Source: Eretmocerus hayati (taxonomy: Eukaryota; Arthropoda; Insecta; Hymenoptera; Aphelinidae). From it: DNA of 64,000 bases. The stretch is taken from positions 116,902,838-116,966,837 of the forward strand of contig CM056744.1 of the NCBI GenBank assembly GCA_029851415.1. The letters are read 5' to 3'. The translations under genes were made by a program, and so were the position numbers. The notes under the pieces were generated by a model that did not search any database, was not told the origin of the DNA, and worked only from the letters and a program-made list of their open reading frames with translations. How positions within the stretch are numbered: position 1 is the first letter of the stretch; each line of letters starts with the position of its first letter. Shown here piece after piece: positions 46,329 to 59,718 of the stretch.

Positions 46329-47033
46329 GTCCGTCCGTGTGTGTGTCTGTGCAACTTTATTTTTCGTCAACGGTTTCTCCTCAGCCTTTCCACCGATCTT
46401 TCTCAAATTTATGTGAGTGGTAGAGCACCATGTGAAGATGTGCTGAAAGGATTTATAGCCCAATCTATTAAACAGTTCTCGATTAATGAGTATCGGAAAA
46501 TAAAAATGTTAAAATTTTCAAGAAATTATTAGGAGTTTTTAGAATTTATGTCTAGAAAAACTTTATAAGGGAAGTTGAGGTGACCTAATAAAATGTTAAT
46601 CTGGCCATCCTTGATCGATTGGTTAATACGGAATTACGTTAAACTGTATGGGAAAAGAAATGTACATGATTTTTTTTTCATTGATAGAAGATTCATGATT
46701 TAATTGGTAGAGATAGATATGAATGAAAATTCCACATTAACCAATTGACGGAAAATGATGAAAAAATGGTTGTTTAAGTGACCCAAAATTTGATTTGTTG
46801 ATTTTGAGAAAAGATATTTGAATATAAAATAATCGATTTTTGGAAAATTTTGACATTTTTATTTTCGGATACTCATTAATCGAGAACTGTTTAATAGATT
46901 GGGCTATAAATCCTTTCAGCACATCTTTACATGGTGCTCTACCACTCACATAAATTTGAGAAAGATCGGTCGAAACGCTGAGGAGAAACCGTTGACGAAA
47001 AATGAAGTTGCACAGACAAACACACGGACGGAC
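46329..47033. mobile_element. Inverted-repeat element (about 705 bp)
   Basis: The arms of about 200 bp pair closely: GTCCGTCCGTGTGTGTGTCT with the inverse CACACGGACGGAC; CCATGTGAAGATGTGCTGAA with TTCAGCACATCTTTACATGG; GATTAATGAGTATCGGAAAA near the inner limit. The spacer of about 300 bp has no gene. The mirrored open frames at 46341-46532 (plus) and 46737-46949 (minus) are the same arm sequence. Confidence 0.85.
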
Positions 47034-47264
47034 ACAGACAACGACAGAGAAAGTTAAATATGTGGAGGAGCAGGGATAACCCTGGAGGAAAAACCGTGAC
47101 TTACAATAGATAGATATCAGCGAGAGGAACAGAATGTGCGAAGCCGATTCGCTATGAGTGAAGATTTCTAGAATAAAAAATTAATTTGAGTGAAAAAATT
47201 GAGCAAAAATGTCTTGTCACGAATACAACCCTTTCTCTTTGAGAAAGCAAAAGAAAATCAACGA

Positions 47265-47410
47265 CAATATAGTACATTTCGATACAAGGGTGGGAAAACT
47301 TTTTTTCGGGTCCGAGTGTTGGATTTCCGGCCTGAGTCGTAGGCGAAGGTCGGAATCAACACGAGGATGCGAGAAAAAAGTTTTACACCCGTGTATCGAA
47401 TACTATTTTT
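47265..47410. repeat. Short inverted repeat
   Basis: ATAGTACATTTCGATACAAG (near 47269) pairs with the inverse CGTGTATCGAATACTAT. The arms flank a GC-richer centre (CGGAATCAACACGAGG). Probably a small MITE. Confidence 0.55.
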
Positions 47411-48703
47411 TGACAAACTGTGAGAGAAAGTGGGAAATCAGTGCGGAAAAGTTACTTTCTCGCACAGTATGTCAAAAAGAATATAATGCACATGATCTCA
47501 GCAGAAGACTTTACGGTCGTCGTGAAAAAATCATCTTTTGACATTGAGAAACTTCTCAATCTATTTGTGAAGGGATGAATCAAAGATATTGATTGAATCT
47601 TGTGAGGTATTGCACCTACGACTCTTGGAAACAGTCTCCGCGGTTTCCATAATATTTTTGTACCAAAGTATGATGCATCATGGCAGGCCCGGACCGTCCG
47701 GAATTTTCTCACGAAAATTTACGCATGTGAGTATAACACACGTACTCACTCTGGCGTTGACCAAACTTGAGCCCTCTCCAAGCACTTTACGACAAAATTG
47801 ACCCACCAGAACCCTCAGTCCGGGAAGATTCTAAGCAGATACATCCGTATATGAATCCCGATTTTCTCACGAAAGAGTCAAATCAACTCTACAATAGCGA
47901 TCTCGGCTGCTCTTGATGCACAGAACAATTTCCACGAAGTAACATGTGTATGTTCTTGCTAGAACAATTTGCTCAATATCCCGCGAATCATTAGCACTGG
48001 ATTCCTCGTCGCAAACGCAGTTGCATGAGCAAATCTCACAGTCTGGGTGATTGCAGTGGGGAGCATTGGAAAATCTCAAAATGTCCTAACATTTCCGACA
48101 AACTTGTTTTTGAACTTTTAACTGGCGTAAGCCATTTTATGGCTCAAACGTGTGTGGTCGAATAACGGATATTTGCATGTATTTAGATGAGTGCCTCGTG
48201 TATTACAAATACTTGACTGACTGAATTCCCTCGTGAAGCCAAGTAACTTTGACGTGAGAAATTACAACGTTCTTTGCCCAAATTTTCTGCAATGAGACAG
48301 TGTCAAGTTAACGTCGTATTGAACATCAAAAAAATCGCCACCGGAGTAGTGATTCAACACTTGATGATTCTAGTAATAACACATGATAATGTTTGACAAA
48401 ACTGCCAACTTATTTGATCTGTTCCACCTGAATAAGCAAGTCTTACTTCTTAAATCGAATCGGAAATTTTTCATTTCGACATGAGCAAAGTATTGGCAGG
48501 TCTCTTTCCTGCTGCACTTTCTCTTCAGAAACTATATTTCATGGCCATGTCCCTTCATTGAGATTCTCAGTGGGCAAGGTTGTGATTGAGGAGTTCACTA
48601 AAACGTATATTTTTGTGAACTCTTCACTTTCATAAGCCTCTCATCTGCTCTCATTTTTCGATAATGACAGTCTTGGGATGGGCAAAGTTTGATTTTCCAA
48701 TGT

Positions 48704-49608
48704 AAGGTAAGTATACCTAATACGCCCCCATTCCCTAATATACCCTCACTCAAGTTCTCGAATGAACGAACCCGCAGACCTTGCCGTGCATTTTTTTCAT
48801 GCTTGTTACGTTGAAATATCAAAAAAACAACGTTTCGGACCGATCCTAAATGACACGCGCATTATTTAGGCCAAAAAAGTGGTTTTCGGTACTTTTGACT
48901 TCTTTTTTGTTAGTTACTAAAAGTAATGCCAAACAAAATTGGTGCAACCAATCTCAACGTAGCTTAGCTTATCTTCTTCATCTTTATACCAACTTCAGAA
49001 TACTTCTCACAAAACTGCAAAATTCAATTTCTAATAGCCGATTCTATGCCCATATTACTCAGAAAAGTGCAGTATTCCTAATATGCCGTCACCCCTTTTT
49101 TCGCATATAGAGGACTTTGCGCAATGCCGCAAGTACTTTGAACACTCTCCTGTCGTTATTACTTCAGTTTTAGATGTATTTAGCGATATCCAGCAGCATG
49201 GAGCCTTCAAAACGCACCAGATCTCGCAAAATATGCTAAAAATAGGTTTTCCTGATAATTTTGAGGTTATGTGCACTCTAAATCATCGAGAATACCGTAA
49301 ATCATGACAATTCATCCACTTGATACATAACCGTCGTGCTCCGAAACCGATATAGCTTTTCCAGAGCTTCAGCATCGCGAAATGTCTATGGGGGCATACT
49401 AGGAACACATTGTCAATCGCAAAAAATATTTCTTTGCGAAAATCAAGATAGCTCGGGTCCAATTCCTCGAAATCAAACGTATTTTAGCTCATTTTGAAGG
49501 TCTTGGAACTGTCTTTAAAACGAGTTAAGATACGTTGAACAGTATTAAAATGAGCCAAAACTATGAGCAAAACAAAAGTAGTGGAGGCATATTAGGCACA
49601 CTTACCTT
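48704..49608. mobile_element. Inverted-repeat element (about 0.9 kb)
   Basis: The ends AAGGTAAGTATACCTAATAC and GGCATATTAGGCACACTTAC are inverted over about 28 bp. Inner AGCTCATTTTGAAGGTCTTG resembles the TIR of the 12.4-15.4 kb element. Frames at 48850-49110 and 49083-49307 lie inside and are unassigned. Confidence 0.6.
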
Positions 49609-50995
49609 TATGATTGATTACCTATCAGAATTCTATGATCATTTATCAATCCCTCTCTAATCTGCTAGCTGAGGCGTGGGTCTTACAATCCGCGGCATAG
49701 ATAAAAATCGAGTTTTCTCGCATAACATACCCTATATCGTTGTTCCAAAGCAGAATATGGACTTCAGAAGCATGTGAGGACAAGTGAGTTAGCAAAAAGT
49801 TTCATTGAAAATCACCAAAAACCGCAAATTATGACTCCCGCGAGGCACAGTATGACGTAATCCGATAAAATTACCCGAATTGTTAAATTTGCACATATAG
49901 TTGCACACAGGGATTCAAGAATCATTCAAAAATACAGGAACGTTGCAGATCCTTGGTTCAGTGTTTGAGTGAATACAACCCCGACTCTCATATCACGTGA
50001 GACTTCTTTCATAATTTCATTTGATAATAATTTAAGGATTGATCGAGATAGTAAAAAGTACAATATTAAACGTCATTTCACACAAAAAAGAGCTGAAGTG
50101 TGTTAACAATATTCTAGAAAACTTTACAATTCGTGCAGACAAAAGACGAATGGAATCATATTTCGGTCAAGTAGTTCCAAAACCTCGCGTCGAACTCTTA
50201 AAAATTCTATTCTCCTAGCGGAAGTCAATAATTGATTATCGCTCATCCTCATTGAAGTAAGAGATCCACTTAGTCAATATATAATCAGATTCAATTTATA
50301 CGAGACATGGTAAAAAAAGAGAACCTCGGAAGCTATTGATTTCTTAATATATTCAGGCAGGGATACCGTTCATATAATTGAAGACCGGAGTTCAATTTCT
50401 CTCGATTCCGTGAATTTTTCAGATAACAGTCCTCTCTTACGTAAAACAGTTCCGAATTTTTGAGACACTATTCCATCTCGATAGTCTGTTTCGAGATGAG
50501 GAAAATCATCTTTTTGATTCATTTTCCTTACCTAGTCTCCATGTGTCAAGGTACGTTTCTAGCGTTCTACTTCTTGAACTCACTTGAGTTATTTAGTAGA
50601 TTGCCCATAAAATTCAAATAAGAATTCCAACTTAGCCGGGATGTGTTTTTTGTTCGGTATAGTTACTAATAATGGAAGTATATCGATTGTTCAATTTTCC
50701 CTTTTATTTTTATTAATTTATTTTCATTCATTTCCGAATTTGTTTCGCGGAACACTCGGGCTTGACATGCATTTCGAACAATCAAATCCCCCAAAGCCAT
50801 TGAAATAAACACTTATGAGACTTCGCATTGGGGTGAAACCACTATCCTTATCCTATAAATGCACAATTTGTTGTACTGTGATGGATAAGCGATCAATCGA
50901 TCCAATCTTCCTTTTTCATTTGGCAAGGTTTCGGCAATTTTTTTCATCCGGATCAAATTAAATACTCAATTGTATATACATAAGTAATTCTACGC
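49609..50995. other. No gene seen
   Basis: AT-rich sequence without splice-flanked frames or clear repeats. Confidence 0.4.
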
Positions 50996-50999
50996 GAAA

Positions 51000-53818
51000 C
51001 AGACCTATGAGAAAGGGTCATCTCTCGACATTTTTCTTCAGCACTTTTATTCGATCTTATGGTACAAGATATGAATTTTCCACCAGCTACATGTCTCCTT
51101 TTGGATTTTCCAAGTATCTCGTGTTGTTGTAAATGAAGATTACGCGTGTATTTTCATGTTACCTTCATTGAAAGTACACATTCAGAGGAGAGTAGGGCGA
51201 ATTAGGACAGGTTTTGCAGTGGGGCTATCCGGCAATATTTGAGGATGAAGCGCGCTATGGAATTTCAAAGATCAACTATTGAATAGATTGTAGAACAATT
51301 TTTAGACCTCTAGGTCACTGCTTCCGTAATTTTTTTCGAAGTTTGTGAAAAAATCTTCTCTAAATCGCCCCGCGTTTGGGGGCACTTCTGACAAGTTCAT
51401 GGGGGCAAATTAGGACAGCTTTTGAAAATCGAGGTACACTGGACTCTCCCGTATCTATTAGAGTCGTTGTTACTCACCAAGACACGTGATAGTAACCCTG
51501 AATCCAGATGGAAACCCGCCCTCGATCTTTACATCCTCGCATAGCCTCAGCAAGTGAGTCATTTTTATGTCAATTGGGAACATTATTGGGATAGGCGCTC
51601 TATTGATGCACTATAGTTTTCAGCAATCAACAATGGTTTAGCAGCTTCTGAAGGTCTACTTTCATTAGTACTCCTTCATATTGGAGGTCCCCTTACTCAC
51701 CCTAAGTCAACGATCCAGATGATAGTGTGCGACAATCAACCCGATATCAGCGAATGCGAGATTGAAAATGCGTAAATCTAGCACTATATTCTAACACGTA
51801 AAAAGTGACTTCTCGCCTGCAATTTGACTCCTATGACCGTCATTGGACATCGTAACTTCACTCTCTGACCCATTTTCAACCACCTAACTCACCTTCAACA
51901 ACCCGCGCCTCGAAAGATTCGCACAGAATCACACGCGCCTCGATACGAGCAATAATCCTCGAAAAACACGGGCACGCGATCGTTCGACCGATTTTAGATG
52001 GGATTTAGCATTGTCTTGATTCGCCCCGTCCAGTTATTCCTAAAATGCCTACATGCATTTTTTCGCAGAATTTCGATAACTTGGGTTCAACTAGGCCGAT
52101 TTCGGCCCACAACGGCTAAAATTTTCGTTCTGTGACGTGATTTTCGACCCCCAAGCGGCGATTAAGTCGGTACACTCTTGCAGAAGCAGCGAGTAATCTT
52201 GCATTTTCAAATAAACCACGCGAGGCTATCAAAAAGCACCCCTGCGTCAGCGAAGACTCCCAGTGGCGTTTCGGGAAGTCTATGCGCGATAAAAACCATT
52301 GTCTGTGATGGTATTGAGAACGTAGACACACCCACAACCGAGCTATCTTGCTTGTCTTAATTTGCCCCACTCTTCCCTGTCGATAATTGGTAGCACACAG
52401 TGTGAATATGAAATACAGTTATGATTGATCAAGAATATCTAATATTGGATAACTGAATGTAACGTGCGGGAAAAAACTCAGCGGGGATGTCAAACGTCTC
52501 GGAAGACGCGTTCGACTTGCCACAGCTGCGCTGTGGTACTAGGCATCCCTTGGTTGACCCGGAAGAGTGCGATAAAGTACAGGCGTGCGTTTTTGAGTTT
52601 TCTAGGTATAGTCGAGTGGAAGTAAAGAGGTGCGCTCGTGGGGAATACCAACATCTTGAATGTATATTACTCCATCATTTTAAATTATCTCCAACAAGAA
52701 ATCTGAGTCTTCTTCAATGCATATTTCTCCGATTGCAGAGATTGGAATGCGCTTTGTGGAATTTGGAAGATCTTAAAAAAAACTTCCGGAATCGATCTTG
52801 TGAAATTGTTTTCGAAATTATGGACGGTTTTACTAGGCGAAAGAGTTACAAAAACCGAAGAACCATATTCTCGGAAATCCATAGTTTTTAATCCTCGAAA
52901 ATGTATTATTTGATGTCAAATTTTGTGATTTTTCAGGGAAGAATGTTCCGCAATATCTTTCCTCCATTCACGGTCTGTTTTTGCTATGATCCTTCTTGAA
53001 AAGCCAAGACCTTCCCTCCAAAATGACCACTTGACCAAGTCAACTTCATCAAATGAAGCAGGAACTATAACGTACAGAAGATGAATTACGTCAAGTAGAT
53101 GGGCGTTATCAAGAGTGGACTCCCTACATCGCTGTCTCTGGTGCCTCGAGCTCGCGTCCTGGTAGTTATCGAGATTTGGTGGTCTTCTGGAAGCCGTAGC
53201 TCTGGTTCAAATGCATGGAATAGACTTCGCAAGGGGTCATATTGATGAAAATTTCCTTGACTTTCCCATGGAATCGATTTCAGGGATCACAATTCTTGCG
53301 CCTATGCAGAAAACAAACGGTTTCGAATCGCCTGAGAAAGAAATCAGCAAAAGATAGCAGAGTAAGCATTGAGAGGCAAAAAAATGTTTGGGAGTATCTC
53401 TTCCTGAAGAGAATGAATCTCATGACAAATATCAAACGTTCAGGGATGAAAAAAAATAGGGTCTCGAGGAATGAATTTTTTTGTGTTCTTTACTCCTTTG
53501 TCCGATGAAACCGGATATAGTCCCAAAATCTACTTCGTGAGACCGATTCCAATAGGCGTCTTCAGGACCTTGCGAATGCTGCAAACCACGTTTCCGTATC
53601 ATTACTTGAAATGGAAGAATATGTATTTCATTTATAAACAGGCCCCAATTTTTTTGTTGAGGATAATCTAAAAGGGTAGAGTAAAATACGTTCTAGATAT
53701 CTGAAAGATTAATAAGGAGCCACGTGGGTGGTGGAGATATCATATTCTGTACCATAGAACAGAATGAAAAAGCTAATGAAAAATGCTGGGACGTGACCGT
53801 AGGCCCGTTTGGCGTCGC
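51000..53818. mobile_element. Foldback palindrome, copy 2, diverged and interrupted
   Basis: The left end (about 51000-51125: AACAGACCTATGAGAAAGGG, TATGGTACAAGATATGAATT) matches copy 1 at 3338. The match resumes at about 52650 (CTTGAATGTATATTACTCCA) and runs through the centre to about 53818 (GACCGTAGGCCCGTTTGGCG). The 1.5-kb gap holds another element (51187-52377) and extra DNA. Homology to copy 1 is clear but diverged, so this is older. Confidence 0.65.
51187..52377. mobile_element. Inverted-repeat element inside foldback copy 2
   Basis: The ends GAGAGTAGGGCGAATTAGGA and CTTAATTTGCCCCACTCTTC are inverted. Sub-terminal GGGGCAAATTAGGACAG recurs near 51403. No transposase was seen. Its position between the two halves of the copy 2 left arm implies later insertion. 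Confidence 0.55.
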
Positions 53819-54262
53819 ATCACTGGCATACGTTACATTGGTAATCGAGTTCTAGTCTCATCAAAGCCAGGACCTGACCCATTAAGCCGTGGTTCTGTCA
53901 TGGACGTGATAGATTTCGATTTTTCGAACTGTTTCGAAGTTTTTCCTAAATCAGAGCTAGGATCATTACTCAATCAGCGAATGATGATTAAACGCAGAGT
54001 CGAGACTTTGCCAGAAAATTCAATAGAATTTGATCACGCGAATCAGATTTTCACTTCTATCTGTCATATGAAGTCAATATCCAATATCTTTCATTTGCAA
54101 AGGAATGAATTTCTTATCTCGGCACGACTCTTCTGAAATTTTCTGAATTGTCTTCTTATATCATGAATGAGTAATCACCGATTGCGATTTCATGATTCTC
54201 ATTAAACTAGATATTATTGTGGATGGTCGTGAACGGGGTCTAAAGGCCTCACAATCTTGCAG

Positions 54263-57200
54263 GTGTTTTGGTGAATCCGAAGAGCTGTAAGACGAGATCT
54301 GGTGAATTAGGGTTTTGCCAACTTCGTGAAAATTGTGAAAATTATTCAACCAATGCACACGATGACGAAAGATCAGATGTAGATATTAACACTGTAAAAG
54401 TATGCGGTGAGACTCGTGAATTTTGCTGTCCTCGTGGGAAAACATCGAAAAACAATATTACATCTCATACATTAGATGCGATCATTAATGAACCCACCAA
54501 GACTCAACCCAAGACTGTATATGATCCACTGAAGAAAAAGGCAAGGAGGACGAGAGGTACAAGTGCAGAGCAATTGTACATATATCCAAACGATCTCAGA
54601 GCCTTGTTGCCACTCGATTGCGGTCAAGTTGTCTTTGGTCACTACAACGAATTAATCTTTGGGGGCTCAACAACATATCGGACAGATTATCCATGGATGG
54701 CGGCTTTAGAGTATTCTACACGTATGTATCCCCCAATTACAATTTAAGCATTCAAAAAATCCCTTCTCCTCACATTTGAGAGACAGAGTACTAAAAAGAT
54801 ATTGCACCATTGGTTAGTGATGTACGAGGTGTTCAGAGTCACAGTAGGATAAGTCCATTTTCAACGTATATCGAGTGAATAGGGTCCTTGCATAAAATTT
54901 TCTTAATACCTTATCTGAAAGTTCTGATTCATTAATGAATTTAGAAGAGAGAATTGAAATTTTAGGATGTATAGGAACGGAGAAATAATTTTTCAAAAAT
55001 CGCGATTTGGTAGCCCGCGTGGGCTCGCGATAAAACGCTCCGATTTGCGTGCCACCAACACACACACACATAGATTCGTGACATCACATCACTCTGAGGA
55101 AACCTCGGAGAAAACAAAACGGTTGAGAATACCTTCGCGCTACACTAGCCTCAGCCGTGCGCAAAGGTGATAGATAACTTTCGCGACGGTAATAGTTACC
55201 GTCGCCACAGTACACAGCACTTTCGCGACGATAACTATTACTGTCAGGTCAGGTGAGGCTAGGGCGAGGCGGATGCAGCGAGCGAATACGATTTTGGCGG
55301 TCGTACGGCAGTTCGCTCTTCTCATGCATTTAGCTCAAAAACCATAGCTCGGACGTGGCAACAAGATGCGAGGCAGTTGTACGGTTTTCACAAACGAAGA
55401 GTTTGAGCTCTTGTGAGTTTGCCTCGCACACTATATGCCTCGAATGTGGGCCACTCTTTCCCCGTATGTGGGCCACCTCTTATAACACTATATGCCCCGA
55501 ATGTGGGCCACCTATTATAACACTATATGCCCCGAATATGGGCCACCTCTTATCACACTATATGCCTCGAATGTGGGCCACTCTTTCCCCGAATGTGGGC
55601 CACCTTTTACAACACTATATGCCCCGTATGTGGGCCACCTCTTATAACACTATATGCCCCGAATGTGGGCCACCTATTATAACACTATATGCCCCGAATA
55701 TGGGCCACCTCTTATCACACTATATGCCTCGAATGTGGGCCACTCTTTCCCCGAATGTGGGCCACTTATGTCCCGAATGTGGGCCACCTATGCCCCAAAT
55801 ATGGGCCACCCTTGCCCCGAATGTAGGCCACCTCTTATCACACTATATGCCTCGAATGTGGGCCACTCTTTCCCCGAATGTGGGCCACCTCTTATAACAC
55901 TATATGCCCCGTATGTGGGCCAATCTCCTTAGAGCTATAGAGGGTGGCCCACATTCGGGGCATAGGTGGCCCATATTCGGGACATAGGTGGCCCACATTC
56001 GGGACATTACAGTGACTCGTGTACAATAAAATAAATCTCACTGCACAATATGAACAACTATGAATACCTGTGCCAAAAATTTATTACGAGACGCAGAGAA
56101 ATCGAAGAATTACACCCCTGGGTGGCGCACATCATTGCATATTACATCCCGTAATAGCTGATTCGATCAGTGAAAATTCGTTCATGTTAGCTGACAGAAT
56201 CAGCTATCACCAGCTGATTTTCAGCTATCCTAGCTCATTGGCGCTGAGAGAGCAGAAAGGTCGTGACAACAAAATCTGATTCTATAGTAATACCATAGAC
56301 GCGATATCCCTCAAATACCGCTAATTATCTATCCTACCTCACTCAACACGGTCACTATTCACGAATCAATCACTCACCAGGCTTCAATTCATCACTATTT
56401 CAAGGCACATAATTTCTGTAGAGTATCTGGTATCTAATCGAAAGATATAGGATTAATCTTGAGAACAAAAGAATTCAATTCTCCAAATTGAGCTTGATCC
56501 ATTCTCATCCTGACTAACTCAATTGTTTCGCCAAAATGCTAACGAATTCATCATCTGACATTCCGAACCAGCCACAGGGAGAAAAATAATGTGTGGCGGA
56601 TCCCTGATAACAAATCAACATGTGCTGACTGCTGCTCACTGCCTCAATCCAGGTCTCCCAGATGGATGGGAACTGATCTCGGTGAGATTAGGCTACGTGT
56701 ATATATCGAAAGACAATGAAGGAGATGGTGATTCAAGATGCATCAATGTGCCAGTTGTGATGCAGATTAAGCATGAGTCTTACAATTCAAATAAGGCAAC
56801 GAGATTCGCCGATGACATTGCAATTCTAAAAATCGCCCAGACTGTCGAGTTTTCCGATAGAATGCGACCAATTTGCCTTCCAATGGAATCAAATATTCCT
56901 AGCAACTTGACAGTTATTGGCTGGGGTCTAACTGAGTCAGGTGTACAATCTCGACGTTTATTGGAAGCTGAGATACCGTCTTTCAATAAACAGACTTGCG
57001 AGTGGATTTATCAAGCTTACGGATTCCGTAGCCTCAGTCCGACTCAAATTTGTGCAGGAGGTCAGCCAGGTGTTGATTCGTGCAAGGGTGATTCGGGTGG
57101 ACCACTCATGGGAGACGTTGACATACAATTGATGTCAGGACAAATCCATCGCCGGAAAGCTATCGTAGGTATCGTCTCACTTGGAAATCGACGCTGCGGT

Positions 57201-57434
57201 CTTGGAGGTGTTCCTGGTGTTTACACTAGAGTCCATGATTATATCCCTTGGATCTTAGATAAGATTCGATCTAGTAGCGATGTGAATGTGAAATCTGATA
57301 GTTTACATTCCGCTACAGATCAAGATCACGATAGGAACAGGGAAGCCCCTGTTAAAACTGAAAGTTTGGAATTGACTTCTCCAAATCAAAAAATGTCTGA
57401 TACTCAAGTATTTGATATTAGATCTCATCATTAG
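54263..57434 (+). CDS. CLIP-domain serine protease (clip-C, Snake-like), two 3' exons
   Basis: Exons 54263-54721 and 56578-57434 join in phase (ACAC|GTATGT; CAGCCACAG before 56578) to about 437 residues; the signal-peptide exon is missing. A six-Cys CLIP domain comes first (SCKTRSGELGFC, ENC, KVC, EFCC), then a linker, then a chymotrypsin-fold domain with all catalytic residues: His in LTAAHC, Asp in DDIAIL, Ser in CKGDSGGP. Asp six residues before the Ser predicts cleavage after Lys/Arg. The activation site reads YNELIFGG, so P1 is Leu rather than Arg/Lys, as in Snake/clip-C zymogens that are cleaved by a modular protease. That suggests a middle position in a haemolymph cascade (Toll or melanization). 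A hydrophilic tail of about 50 residues follows the protease domain. The intron holds a minisatellite. Confidence 0.9.
55430..56010. repeat. GAATGTGGGCCAC minisatellite, inverted at its right end
   Basis: About fourteen copies of CCCCGAATGTGGGCCACCTC, most spaced 36 bp by a TATAACACTATATG segment, run plus-oriented to about 55925. After a short gap (CTTAGAGCTATAGAGGG), three inverse units (GGTGGCCCACATTCGGGRCATA) run to 56008. It lies in the intron of the CLIP protease. The 180-codon frame through it is the repeat translated. Confidence 0.92.
56011..56577. other. CLIP protease intron, distal part; no gene seen
   Basis: Unique AT-rich intron ending in the 3' splice site at 56577. A small inverted motif (AATCAGCTATCACCAGCTGATTTTCAGCTAT) lies near 56200. 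Confidence 0.4.
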
Positions 57435-57654
57435 AGCTCAATTGAAGTCTCACATTAACCAAAATATTTTTGAATCCAATTAGCTACTTGTATCTGTTAT
57501 AAATTTCTCATATCTCCCCGATGTAGTCAGTTTGTAACCAATCGCCAATAGTCATAGCCGTACTAACAATAAGTATATGATGCATATCCTGATGCTACCA
57601 TAGCTTTTCATCAATTACTATTTTGTAAAAGGGTCTCGTACCCGTGAATGAATG

Positions 57655-57664
57655 AATAAATAAA
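57655..57664 (+). other. Polyadenylation signal of the CLIP protease gene
   Basis: Overlapping AATAAA hexamers (AATAAATAAA) lie about 220 bp after the stop codon, a normal 3' UTR length. Confidence 0.7.
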
Positions 57665-59718
57665 TGGACTTGTATATAAAATTGTCGATAAAATTAAGGA
57701 AGCCTGTCATGGTTAATGTTCTTCCCAATTGTGTCTCGAATCAAGACGAGATTCACAAAACAACCAAAACCTATATCGCACACGTCAATATTGAGACACG
57801 CGTGACTTCGCCGCAGCATTCATTGTTCGAAAGGAAAAGCCCTTGGGACGAGTTTCGGTCAACAAAGGATCAGCTCCGTGCGGGTCATTGTTGGTCAAAA
57901 TTAGCGTGCCTGAGACTATGGTAGGTGGATTTATCAGACTCCTGTATAGCATAGACTTTTACGGGTCCTAGGGGGGGGGGGGGAGGGGCGGCTACGGTTG
58001 GTATAACCCATAACCAGCCGTACTTACTCAACATGAATTTCAAAGTGTATCGTCGAATGAACTAACTTTAGAACACTGTAGTAACTCTGGAAAACTCAAG
58101 AAATGTGACTTGTTGGACCTTGCCAGGATCCGAATTCCGATTTCAGATTCTGTAACCAATTTTTCCTGCTCACTGTACCTATCTCGGTGCGTACGGTAAT
58201 TTCATCTTAGGAGTGAACATATCAAATTATTGTCAGATTTAGGAATATATAGTAGGGAAATCTCTATGTTGATTCTATCTTTCTTGCATCACTGACTTAA
58301 AATCGATGATAGAGCTGTGAAACTAGCTCACATTGGCAGGAACTGTTGGTATTACGTATTACTAGGGGGAAGAATTACTTCTAAACCCTCAACGTCACGA
58401 GTATCTAAAAGCCTGGCATTAGTACCGTTCAAAAGGTTGTGAACACCTGAAGAACAAAAAGGTAAACTTTGATCACTTGACTGCTCCGATCTCTTTGGTC
58501 CAAAATAACTCTACCTTCGCTCATTTCGTAGCTTTTCACGAGCACTTGAAGGTCTCTTTAGAATTTTTCTCCGCGCAGCTTGAGAGGTGGTTGTAAAGTC
58601 AATCTGAAACCTTGGAAAATTTCATAAAAATGATATCAATACGCAAACCTTTGCAAGTCTGGCGGAAATTGATTGATTGAGGTGTTTAGAAAAGCATCTG
58701 AAAGGAGAAGTCAACAGCATAAAGGGCCTTATACACGCCGAACATAGGCACCAGTCACATGAAAAATGTCTCCGAAAACATAATCATCCGTGGTATAGAG
58801 AGGTTTCACTGTATATGACGAATCAGCGCAGATTCATAATTTAACCTTCCAACAGAATTAAGCTTCCAGAGACAATATTTCATGGCCAGATCACAATATG
58901 TAATATCATGTTAGTCTTGAACTAGCGCTAATTGGAACACATCTCGGGGGTCGAAACTTTGGCTGAGCTAATATTTCCCTGTCGAGATCGAGAATTTGCA
59001 TATTCTGAAATAACAGAGCGGCTGATCTAGATTAGCCAGATCCCAGCCAAGCCGAGGACTGCTCTCGTCATGTTTGCGAATCACGCGTCTGCCACTGACT
59101 ACACAAACACGTGTACATGCACGCCAGCAATGTGTATCTAGCGGAAGTCCCAAGCTGATCGGCATCCAGTGTATCCCACCAGGCAGATACTAGTAATTTG
59201 TGTCAACAATAAGAGACGATTCTGATCTGACAGAAGGATATAGACATTTGCAATCATCCACTATGAAGTGAGTATACTTTTGACTTTCAAAAATTGGGTT
59301 CATTTTTCAAAAACTCTGAACCAAACTGATGTGTGAAAAGAATCTACATCATCATCAAAGAAATACTTCATGTGGGCCAATATTTCAATTTGAGATTGTG
59401 CAAAGGATAAAAGAGATATTCTTGAAATTGAAGTGAAAATATTCAACTATGGTATGCAGATATCCACGACTGCGGAATTTTTCCCCAAGAGTTATTCAAA
59501 TATTTTACCAGGATATGATTTCATCTCAACCGACCGATAATTAATAAGATTGTTTGACGATGATGGAAAGATATCAATATCAAAATTATACGTATTGATT
59601 CCAACATTGTCATGAAATTGACAAGATGAAGATATCTATGAATGGGAAAATTATTCAATATTTGACTCTCGTTACTACCAGAATTCGTGAGCCACAAAAG
59701 AATAATGAAGCTCTGGTT
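57665..59718. other. No gene seen
   Basis: Intergenic. It contains a G-run near 57971 (G12 interrupted by A). No supported exons on either strand. Confidence 0.4.

Noticed and set aside
47867..48079. Cys-rich minus frame (CNHPDCEICSCNCVCDEE)
   Set aside because: Short, lacks a signal peptide or partner exon, and the start codon is unconvincing; no toxin or zinc-finger pattern fits.
53783..54136. 117-codon plus frame as the missing first exon of the CLIP protease
   Set aside because: No signal peptide and no 5' splice site of the right phase; its start overlaps the end of the foldback copy.
55355..55897. 180-codon frame on plus with repeated CPECGPP-like units
   Set aside because: Translation of the GAATGTGGGCCAC array inside an intron of the protease gene.
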